Positions 55,296-64,000 of a stretch of DNA of 64,000 nt are shown piece after piece. Location: assembly GCF_018143015.1 (NCBI RefSeq), contig NC_054746.1, forward strand, positions 17,723,532 to 17,787,531, in the 5' to 3' direction. Each line of letters starts with the position of its first letter. Within the stretch, counting starts at the first letter, position 1. The notes under the pieces are model-generated. The model made no database searches, was not told the origin of the DNA, and was given only the letters and a program-made list of their open reading frames with translations. This DNA comes from Lytechinus variegatus. Lineage: Eukaryota; Echinodermata; Echinoidea; Temnopleuroida; Toxopneustidae. The position numbers were made by a program, and so were the translations under genes.

Positions 55296-55491
55296 AGGCA
55301 TGGTCACACCGCCCGAGCGTTGTTGGAGCGGTCGTGGAGCGGAGAGAAAAAAATCATCACCGCTCGCTACCGTTCACCATTTTCGATTTCGATTTTTTTT
55401 TTTTTTGGTTTATGTTTTCGATTTTTTCCCCAATTTTGTGAGCCCTCTTTCCCTACCGCTCCAACAACGCTCGGGCGGTGTGACCATGCCT
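55296..55491. mobile_element. Harbinger-like MITE with 37-bp perfect TIRs and TAA duplication
   Basis: AGGCATGGTCACACCGCCCG and the following 17 bases are exactly inverted at 55455-55491. TAA flanks both ends (55293-55295 and 55492-55494). The high GC of the arms and their perfect match suggest recent insertion or selection on the TIRs. The centre is T-rich with TTTTCGATTT words. Confidence 0.9.
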
Positions 55492-55621
55492 TAACATTTT
55501 TGTAATATCCACTTTTTATGTCAGTACCCCACATGGCCTGTATGATAAAATATTTTCAACCCATTGCATTCGAATTGTGTGGTAAGATCCCAGGGTAAGA
55601 TACTCATCCTGTTCATGATTA

Positions 55622-56340
55622 AACAAGAGTGTCACTAAGGCGAGCACATAATACGCCCGCCTGTAAAGCGGAAAATGGAGTAATTGGTCAAGCAAGAAAA
55701 GTGGAAGGTGGCGACTTCACCTTTGACTGTCTGACCTCAAAATCAATAGAATTCCTGGGATCTATGCCAGTATCATACACACCAAATTATTTGAGCCTAG
55801 ATTATTGCATTTACAAAGACTTCAGATGGGTAAGATGAAAACATATCAACGTGACCTTAGCCTTTAACCTTTTGACCTCAAATCAATAGGCTTCCTGGGA
55901 TCCATGCTAGTATCATACACACCAAATTATATGAGCCTAGATTATTGCATTTACAAAGACTTCAGATGGGTAAGATGAAAACATATCAACGTGACCTTGG
56001 CCTTTAACCTTTGACCTCAAAATCAATAGGCTTCCTGGGATTCATGGTAGTCTCATACGCACCAAATTATATGAGCCTAGGTTAAGTCAAACTGAAGTTA
56101 TCACGTTTACAAGGACTGCAGAAGAGTAAGATGAAAATGTCACTGTGACCTTGACCTTTGAACCTCAAAATAAATAGGCTTCCTGGGATTCATGGTAGTC
56201 TCATTATCTAATACACACCAAATTATATGAGCCTAGGTTAAGTTAAACTGAAGTTATCACGTTTACAAGGAAAAGTTAACGGACAGACGGACACTGAGCG
56301 TGATACCATAATGAGTCTCGTCTAGGACGAGCGTATAAAA
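55622..56340 (-). repeat. Interspersed repeat with AGGTCA half-sites, inverted second copy
   Basis: Reverse complement of the family at 11017-11730. It begins AACAAGAGTGTC(A/G)CTAAGG and GGTCAAGCAAGAAAAGTGGAAGG. It has four units with TCATACACACCAAATTATATGAGCC spaced about 140-158 bp, and ends near GTTAACGGACAGACGGACA..ACGAGCGTATAAAAGG. The gene order of landmarks is identical to the first copy. Confidence 0.85.
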
Positions 56341-56794
56341 GGTGCTGGCACATCAACCCTGCTCGATTCAGGGCTGCTGAAGTCACCCCACCTTTTTGCC
56401 TATTTTCCCTCTCTATTGGAAAATTCGCAGTGTTTAGCCCCATTGACGCAAAAAGATATTTCTGCAACGAAGTAAAGCCACTTTATTTTTTTGAACCCCT
56501 CTGTGAATGGAAGAGTAGGCTTTTTATATAAAGAAGTGCTGGCACATCGACGCTTACCCTCTTCATCATTGCACTGATAATTGCAATTTGTCTTTAGAAT
56601 CATCGGACCTTTCACATGCTCACTCGAATTGAGTTGAATTCGAATTCTCGAGCGAAGGCAGTATGTGTCCTTGGTGACTTGTCAATCAAAGCACTGCATC
56701 GATAGTACATGAGAGCACTTCCATCTGCAGAAGTGCTTGAAAGGACACGTCAGCCCCGCCCCCCCCCAAAAAAAAAAGATGTTTTGAAGGTCAA

Positions 56795-56986
56795 GCCTTT
56801 CACACGTAAAAATTTGTACCGTAATTTGTGTGAAACTTAACTGGAAATCACATCCGGAGAAGAATTTGAATTTGTGATAGTGATTAGCATTTGTGATTCA
56901 AGTTCGGTTTCACAAATGCTAAAAATTTTATTTTTCACTTGAATAATCATTCAAATTACGATTTTTTTTTTACCGTGTGAAAGGGC
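56795..56986. mobile_element. MITE with GCC(C)TTTCACACG ends
   Basis: GCCTTTCACACG at the left and CGTGTGAAAGGGC at the right are inverted. TAAAAATTTGTACCGTAATTTGTG-like arms continue inward. It is about 190 bp with no gene. Confidence 0.7.
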
Positions 56987-57399
56987 GGTTACTAAAATTG
57001 GGTAAAAATGGTATCTGGTATCTCTTGTCTTCCAAATTAATTAATTCAGCCATACACGTGTCAGTGACTGATACAAATAAGGTATCAGTAAAGGTTGAAG
57101 AGTTGCTCTTTCACATTCTGGAAAAGGTAAATTGCAATATTCAGTGATTATCTCATATCAGCATTCTACATTCGGTTTGCCTTTATTTTGATACACATTG
57201 TTTAGGATGCAGCAGCTGAAGTTGATCTACCAGTAATTATCTTGTTTTACTCCTGAATGCAGTCTAGCAATCAATGTTTGAAAAAAAATTGTTCAAAACA
57301 AGATTTTATGGATGCAGACACCATGGCAACCAGACCAAAGTGACATCATTCAATGCCAGAAAATAAGCAAAACAACAACAATCAACATTGTATATGAGT

Positions 57400-59098
57400 G
57401 ATGAAATTGTACATTTATTTGTTTTTAAATACACAATATGATGAAAACTTGCCCTATCCCACAACTTGTCTGATATTCAACTACCAAGATCCACCAGTGA
57501 ACAGACATATTTCTTACTTTTTGATTTCTTAAATCGAGAGGATTTCTTGGTATTTAAAATACACTGTGAAATCAATATCTGTGTAACTGTGACAGTGTTG
57601 TTGTATGGCCATTTCATCAGATGCAGTAAATGAATATCTGCATTTTTAGGCTTATACATGTATGAAAAGCATTCTGAATTTCTCTTGCTTCACAGGTAAT
57701 GCCATGAAGAATCTAGGGGACCATTCAATTCAAATTTGCCCCAAATATCTCTTCAAAATAATCTACATTTTAACTGGAATACGGGGTGCTTGCCTCACAT
57801 ATTAATTTTTTTATTCCAGCTTTATGATTTTTTAAATTGCCGACTGAAAAAAAATTAGTGTGACAGTCAAGAAAAGAAAGTCCTCAACAGTATTCAATTA
57901 ATCATATATTTTGGCTATTTACCGTTAAAAACATAAACAAAAATGCCCTATTTACAGTTGGTCTACAATCATTGCATGGTGTGCATAGGATGATTGTAAC
58001 CTTCTAATCATACCATCTCCTGTAGCATTCGATGATTGTACAATTTTTGTAAAGATTCAAGATTATCATAGGGACTACGATTCAGTCCAGCATGGAGATA
58101 GCTTTCTAAATTACAGGATCATAGCCCTTACGTACATCATAGGTGCATTATAATATGATCATTACGAGACCATGGTCCATCGAACGGATAACCTATGAAC
58201 AGCATAGGGGTATCGTACAATCAGCTCAGGTACATCGTACTATCCCACTAGGGCCCCTGTAGGACTTTGGATCTGGCCTACACGATGCCAAATACATGAA
58301 ATTGTACAAAGGCCATAAATAATGTAAATGCAAAAATCATAGCCCGTTGCCACCAAAAAATCATAGGCTAGTCCATGGTCTGATGATCACAAATTTAAAC
58401 GAGGCATAACAGACAATACACAAAGATTATCTCCACTGACTATGTCAGTGTGAACAGAAAGTACTAACCTAATGTACAAAAGCAGAATTTCAAAGGCAAA
58501 GATAAAAATTAATCAAAACATCTGATATGGATATCGCTGGAAGTTTGTTGTAATAGGAAATGTATTCTTTCAGCAGATCAACTTAAACATGTGCATATTT
58601 CATCTATATACTTGTGTATCTGACAAAGTATTTCAGCATTTATGCTCATGACCATTAATCTATAATTTTCTATCATTTTACAGAACAGTATCTTTACATG
58701 ATACATTTGAAAAATGCTAATCAGATATGATTATAATCATATTTTCTTGGCATGGAATTTTCTCAACATTGAATCATAAATGTATTAAATACTTACAAAT
58801 ATGTACCATTATGTCTAGTAGTGTACTCTGTTTACAGACCATTCTGCTAGGTACATACAATAATAACAAACGTTGAGGACCTCACAGATCATCATTGCCT
58901 AACATGGCAATCATGTAAGACATTTCTGTATTGAGAGCAGATTTCTCAAGAAATATTGGAATGAAAAAGTTAACCAAAAACTGGTTTTCCACTTTCCAGA
59001 TGTAACAATGACGTTTGAATTTCTGAAATATTTTGGATCATCTCTGCCTTTGAAATCCTGAGAAAATTTTGGAATAATCATGCTACTGGATTTGACGG
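57400..59098 (-). other. Probable PSMA6 3' UTR and downstream flank
   Basis: Downstream of the stop codon, minus-strand AATAAA polyadenylation signals occur at about 57809-57814 and 57412-57417. A 3' UTR of 1.3-1.7 kb is therefore possible. The true end cannot be fixed by eye. The stretch has no convincing coding potential. Its middle part (about 57960-58400) is unusually rich in ATCATAGG and CCTATGAT words. Confidence 0.35.
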
Positions 59099-59156
59099 TT
59101 AATCCTTTTCTGCAATGGCAACTAAGTGAGCGTCAATATCCTCTTCTGACAGTGTT
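59099..59156 (-). CDS. PSMA6: PSMA6 terminal coding exon with stop codon
   Basis: The first base completes the arginine codon split with the exon at 61076. The exon then encodes TLSEEDIDAHLVAIAEKD followed by TAA at 59099-59101. The vertebrate orthologue ends in a closely similar EAEIDAHLVALAERD tail, so the family's C-terminus is reached at the expected point. The acceptor is TTCCTATACAG| at 59157. Together the four exons encode about 146 residues of a protein that is about 246 residues long in vertebrates. About 100 N-terminal residues therefore lie outside the window. Confidence 0.96.
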
Positions 59157-61075
59157 CTGTATAGGAATAACAATAAAGACAAAAACTTGTGTTCAACAAC
59201 AAATACAGACAGGGCTATGCTATAATGCAAATACATTTGCTGGCAAGAAAATCATTTTATCCAAACAAAGAAATATAAAAAAGTTGTATGTTGATGAGTT
59301 ATTAATAAAAAAAACAAAATATAAAAAAAGGAATTAAATTTGAACTCCATCAACATTATGTTATACAAGGATATCAATTAAAAAAGCAGTTTATTGATGG
59401 AAAAATCTAGTTCCTATTCAACCTAAGGCATTTTCAAAAGAATTGCCTCAAAATAAAATTGTTGCAAGAAAGGTTGACAATCCATCAGACCGACAGGCAA
59501 GATGCAAGACCCATATGCTAATTCCAACCAATAAAAAAATGTAACTTTATTCGGAAGGGATAACCACAAATGAATCTGCCCAATTCGAATCTCTTGTGAC
59601 CACAAAAATATATTCAACTTCAGAGATTGAATAACACATGTTTTACATATTCTGAAACCTTATGCACACTGTTCTATATTGTTTCATTAATGGTGTTTAT
59701 GTTCCTCCAACTGTCCAGCCCAAAATAATCTAATACTAACCATAACGTCTATTAAATAATAATAATGATAATATAGGATTTGTATAGCGCACGTATCCAC
59801 CTTGCTAAGTGCTCAAGGTGCTCCTATATTACCCCGGCTAAGCTAGTCTTAGGAGAGGTTCACTATATAAAGCTCCTAGAATGCTAATTTTTTGTGTTAA
59901 AATTCTTTATACCTTTGCTAGCATTTACAAATAAAAAAATTGTGGTTCGAAAATGATTTTCCTATGCATTTTATTGTTTTATGAATTTCTTTGGGGTTTT
60001 TTTTCCTTTATGATAATTATGCTAAAATGAATTGATTTTGGCTGATGAATATAAAAATAATCATATGTTTATGAATAAGATGAGAAAACTCAATTTACAA
60101 GTACACAAAATCACATTCTGGCGCAATTTTGGTCTGACATGCACTTACATAAAGTTGCGTAATTTTTCAACCGCTTACCTGGGCATGGTAAATTTGGTCT
60201 CAAAAGATGCGCAAGACTTCAAAGAAAAAAGTCAGAGAGCGGCACAGTTGAAAAAATTTCGCACAGCGGAATGGTCGCGGAAAATGTTGAGGGGGTGATT
60301 CACCCCCCTCCTGCGGATTTAGGGTTAATGGTGCGCACATTCAGTGTTGATTAAGTTTTTGAGCCTATCAAACATTTTTTTTACAGGAAAAAATGCAATA
60401 AGCCAGTTCGGAGTGGTATTTCATAGTTGGCCAAGTACATTGTTATAGCAGCATGCTAATGCATTAAAAAGTAAAAATACAACAAATACCTTCATAGAGT
60501 ATTAATTGGTGTGCTATTCTAGTCACCTGTTCTATACAATTTCTGCACCCTGCTATGTAAGGCATGCTTTCAAAATATTTGCTTTGAAATCTGCCTATCA
60601 TAATGAAAGAAATGATATCCAACATTTTCCTTTCTCTCTCTTATTAAGCTATATGTGTGTGTCCTGTGTTAGTGTCTTGTTTAATTATGTCACAGCTATT
60701 GTTGCCAAGGCCAACTGACAGTGCACACTCAGATCTAAGAATTGATGTGTTTTACAAAAGAAAGCAAAGAGCTGCTTTCATACAGAGAGAAAAAAATCAG
60801 AAAGAGTGTCGGACATTAGATTTATACATAAACCTAAAGGGGGTATGAGACCTCTCTACAAATAAGCTCGCAATAGCCTGAAATTTTCATTTACATATTC
60901 ATACCACTATTTAGAACTTTGATCCTTAAGATTTTACTAAGTCAGAATGCTCATTCCACACGCTATTACAAGTGTTTTCCTCCCAAATCAGATGGCGAAC
61001 AAATCATGTAACATAAATTCATCCCTATTCACCCTAATTCATCCCTATCAATTATCAAAGTCAATACAAATTTAC
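59157..61075 (-). other. PSMA6 last intron with an interspersed repeat fragment
   Basis: The interval lies between the third visible exon and the terminal exon and has no coding signal. At 59752-59860 it contains an (AAT)n-like run followed by TTTGTATAGCGCACGTATCCACC and TGCTAAGTGCTCAAGG. This word order is typical of a dispersed short repeat of marine invertebrates, from memory and not from a search. The remainder is A+T-rich intron sequence. Confidence 0.5.
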
Positions 61076-61170
61076 CTGAAGACTTGGTTGTCTCTTGTTA
61101 CAACTGCTACCTCGATTTCGGTTGGTTTGAAGTCTGCTGAGAGCACGGACGAAAGACACTTGATGGCAGT
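61076..61170 (-). CDS. PSMA6: PSMA6 internal exon (alpha6 C-terminal region)
   Basis: This 95-nt exon encodes [20 protein letters not shown], then [11 protein letters not shown] and the first two bases of an arginine codon. It aligns with the helix and strand segment of alpha6 that follows the DQAVE-type sequence (vertebrate form TAIxCLSxVLSxDFKPxEIEVxVV). The acceptor is ATCATAATAG| at 61171 and the donor is TTCAG|GTAAAT at 61075. The intron separating it from the previous exon is 1549 bp and carries degenerate AGGTCA-rich repeats. The polypyrimidine tract is weak for an animal acceptor, but the protein match and phase leave little doubt. Confidence 0.96.
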
Positions 61171-62719
61171 CTATTATGATAGAAAATAAACAAACAATAC
61201 ATTAGAAGCGTCAAGAACAATAGATATGCCCATTGATTTCAATATCTTTTCAATAAGCTATAATTATGTCTCACTTCTCTCATAAAGCGAACAAATTTAA
61301 TTTAAGCACTTGCAATATATGGGCATTCTTAAACATCTGAAACTGTCAAATGCTGGCCAAAGATAAAACAAGCAATAACTTACGACTACATATCATGACG
61401 ACTTCCCCCTAGTACATCCCTAGCCAAGTTTGATTTTGCAAAAATAAAAAAGTCTTAACTTAAATGTCTACCTTTAACTGGCCCTTGACCTCACCATGTG
61501 ACCTCAGAGAGCATGATATTATTTTCCCAGGGCATCCATGACAAAGGCTTCATTCAAAAGGGAGAAATGCTTAAAAGTATTTTGTCATGCAGGTAAATTT
61601 TAACACATGATCTTAGATGACCTATGAACTCATGTGACCTCCAACAGCGGTGCAACATGTCTCTACTAGTGCATCTACCATCCAACTTCAGTTGTCATTG
61701 GACCAATAGCTGACCATTTATGAGTCATGCAGATAAACATGAACATTTGAAATATGATCTTTGACCTTGCCATGTGACATCTGATGACACTATAACAAGA
61801 AGGTCTTAAGGTGCGTTCGTGACCCATGTGTAGTTGAAAAGAGAGCAACAGATGTAGAGATGTTTATTATCATAGTCTTGCCAGTAAACATTTGACCTAA
61901 ATTGACCTTTGACCTCACTATGTGATTTCCAACAGCAGCAAAACACAATAATTTCCCTACTGCATCTATCACCCATATTTGGTTGCCCAACAGTTACCCA
62001 GTTATAGAAGAATACTATGAAGTTTAGTGATGATAGATGATACAAAGGTTTATTTATTGATTAGATTACTATCTATCACATTACTTCCTTACCTCAATAA
62101 TATCAACACAATTAAAGGACCAAGGTTAATCCCTGTTAGTCTCCATGATTACACCCTATTTCAACAAGTGATTTCTCGAGGTGCAAGAAATGGGGAATTC
62201 TGCAGTTGGTGTGCAAATTAAGAAGTTACCTTGGTAACTGCATCTGGGTAGAAATGTACTGTAAAAGTGAAATTCTTCTTGGCATACTTTATCGCCTTAA
62301 TTCAGGAAGGTGGTTTCGAGTTTGAGGTCTGAAGTGGCATTTTAAGCAAATTCCATGCATTGACTATGCCTAATTCCAATATGTATGAACTATATTAAGC
62401 ACAGTCAATGCATGAAATCTGCAGATACCAAGGTGTCATACCACAGATTCAAACAACAGCCCTATGAGTTCTCGACTCAAGCCTAGATACATTAGGGGGA
62501 GGGTGTACCCGTGTGCCAAGAGACTACACATACCATGAGGTCTCTGCAAACTGATTGATTCTACATTGTATTCACTCAAATTAGTGGGCCAATGTCAGTT
62601 TCAGTTTAACAAACCACAAAGAGTCCAAAGTCAATGCAAACTATTGTGTGTAAAATGTACCACGGATGAAAAAGACATGAGCCAGGAGTTTACTTTAAAT
62701 AATACAAACGTAAGGTTAC
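61171..62719 (-). other. PSMA6 intron with degenerate tandem repeats and a hairpin
   Basis: From about 61440 to 62010 the intron has roughly three diverged units, each with a TGACCTTTGACCTCAC-CATGTGACCTC-like block followed by CCAACAGC and GCATCTA.CACC words. At 62351-62420 there is an imperfect hairpin (TTCCATGCATTGACT pairing with AGTCAATGCATGAAA). No exon was recognised here. Confidence 0.5.
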
Positions 62720-62898
62720 CTCTACAGCCTGGTCGTAGGTGAAGTCCTGCTTCTTCTTCAGTTTCTTCTCCAGGAAGCTGTTGGCTTCCGTTTGTTTGAC
62801 CCCTACGCTGGTAGCCTTGTACCCACAGAAGTACCCTGCTGGATCCGTCTTGTAGAGCTGAGGTCCCAGCTCCTCATCCCAACCAAGGAGAATCATAC
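62720..62898 (-). CDS. PSMA6: PSMA6 internal exon (alpha6 core: [20 protein letters not shown] region)
   Basis: The exon is 179 nt and encodes 59 full codons, starting [20 protein letters not shown]. It continues through [17 protein letters not shown], a lysine-rich FLEKKLKKK segment and ends DFTYDQAVE. The YKxDPAGYxxGxKA pattern is typical of proteasome alpha subunits. The run KQTExxSFLEKKxKKK points to alpha6 specifically. The acceptor is TTCTTTCATCAG|GT at 62899-62900 and the donor is GAG|GTAACC at 62719. The phases match both neighbouring exons. A lysine-rich loop after FLEKK is also present in the vertebrate orthologue. No lesion is visible. Confidence 0.97.
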
Positions 62899-63886
62899 CT
62901 GATGAAAGAAGGGGATCGCAAAACTGGTGAAGGCATAGATATATAAAGGAGGGTATAATCACTAAGTTTAATAATCACATTCAGGTAAGAGCAGACAAAA
63001 TGAAAAAAGGGGGACGTATGTGGCGTGTATTTCAAATATTATGAAAAACTTGTGCATTGTATTTTTACTTCTTCAGATTTTAATTATTTCAAGTACTAGT
63101 ATATGAAATTTATATAGTGCCTATATACATGTAAACATGCATACTCCAACTATGGCTGTTTTTCATGTGTAATTGCCAATATCTGAATCATGTTTGTATA
63201 TCAATAAAGACTATTTTTTTGTAATTGAATTGAAATTGAATTGAGATATGTCAGATTTAATATGAAACTGTTTTAGGATGAAGCAATATGAATAGTGATA
63301 TCTTGTCTACGTTGAATGCGTTGTGTACTAAACTATGCATCGTTAAAGACGTTTTCATAATTATCAAACATGACATTGCACCAAACTTTGAGGGGAATTC
63401 ATATTCAATGGTAACTTTAATGATAACCGCGATTGGATAGATGTTTTAAGGTATCACTCAAGGTACCGTCACGATCATAGGGAACTCATGTAATGGGACC
63501 GTAAAGGGTGTTTGATGTATGGTAACAAGAAAATAGAATGAAGCCTTACAAGTGCAGACACCCCTGAACATCTTCATCAGTGTGTGCTCATGAATGTATG
63601 GCAAGCCATTTCATTATATTGTCCGATTTCTTTATATGAAGAATGTGATTTGTTAAACCAAGATTTGTTATTGGTTAATAAGACAAAATAACAAGAATAC
63701 AATTCAATTGTACTGATATCAACAATGGAATTATTGATATTAACAAATAAGATTAAACATTAAAATGCTTGATCACACATACAAACACACACACTGCCTA
63801 CATGTATAATTCCAATGTGGCCAGCTCCTTAATCTACAGATTCCTATTAAAAATTCTTGATCCCTCCCCGACACACATATACTTAC
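62899..63886 (-). other. PSMA6 intron with a LINE 3'-tail-like sequence
   Basis: This intron is bounded by GTAAGT at 63886 and AG at 62899. At 63190-63245, read on the plus strand, it contains ATCAATAAAGAC followed by repeats of ATTGA/AATTG type. That resembles the microsatellite-like 3' end of a non-LTR retrotransposon. No coding potential was seen in the rest. Confidence 0.55.
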
Positions 63887-64000
63887 TGCATCCTAGGGGT
63901 CTCATTTGTGCACTCTGTGTGTAGACCTGTGATATGTCAGCCATCCTCTTGCAAAGCATCTCAACAGGGATCTCATAACCATATTTATACTTCCAGTTGG
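63887..64000 (-). CDS. PSMA6: PSMA6 internal exon (20S proteasome subunit alpha type-6), cut by window edge
   Basis: Reverse-strand translation from 63998 gives [20 protein letters not shown], then a stretch ending QMRPLGC. This matches the central part of proteasome alpha type-6. The exon ends at 63887 with a consensus donor (TGCA|GTAAGTA), leaving one base of the next codon. Joining to the exon at 62898 gives a serine codon and continues the family sequence. The subunit sits in the outer seven-membered alpha ring of the 20S core particle, which gates substrate entry and binds the 19S regulator. Alpha subunits lack the catalytic threonine of active beta subunits. The 5' exons, with the N-terminal gate segment, lie beyond 64000. 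The protein match and phase-consistent splicing together make this call secure. Confidence 0.96.

Overview
The window is animal nuclear DNA, about 64% A+T. It holds one clearly recognisable host gene, the 3' part of the 20S proteasome subunit alpha type-6 (PSMA6). That gene is on the minus strand at 59.1-64.0 kb, with four consensus-spliced exons, and runs off the right edge. Its protein sequence, long introns, tRNA-derived SINE pieces and many small TIR elements fit a marine invertebrate deuterostome, most likely an echinoderm such as a sea urchin. The species is inference. No prokaryotic gene organisation is present.

Layout. 0-4 kb: non-coding, with three palindromic RFX X-box sites around a possible first exon of a small membrane protein. 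4-10.1 kb: DNA transposons, including two copies of an uncharacterised element, a 1.6-kb foldback-like element with a 110-bp tandem array, and two GGTATTCTGA-ended elements, one with a TTAA-flanked MITE inside. 11-16 kb: a repeat with AGGTCA half-sites, tandem repeats, and a long-TIR element split by a SINE. 17-20.3 kb: a dead LINE with endonuclease and reverse transcriptase. 20.7-23.3 kb: a degenerate array of about 540-bp units. 23.4-28.7 kb: a nest of elements containing a LINE ORF1-like fragment, a TTAA MITE split by a hAT-type element with an 8-bp target duplication, a candidate host exon, a MITE inside a MITE, and a decayed hAT-like transposase that is itself split by an insertion. 30.3-31.7 kb: a decayed Tc1/mariner-type transposon. 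32-48 kb: foldbacks, local duplications, MITEs and a LINE C-terminal fragment. 49-53.1 kb: two 0.87-kb elements in inverted orientation. 53.7-57 kb: candidate small exons with promoter motifs, a MITE with 37-bp perfect TIRs and a second copy of the AGGTCA repeat. 57-64 kb: PSMA6 exons, introns and probable 3' UTR.

The main functional unit is PSMA6. Most of the rest is a layered record of transposition, and target duplications give the order of insertion in several places. I found no multi-gene novel system. The most unusual structures are the foldback-like element with the 110-bp array, the family seen at 4.1 and 27.7 kb, the X-box cluster, and the AGGTCA-bearing repeat. Short spliced exons of unknown genes may have been missed, because they cannot be found reliably by eye.
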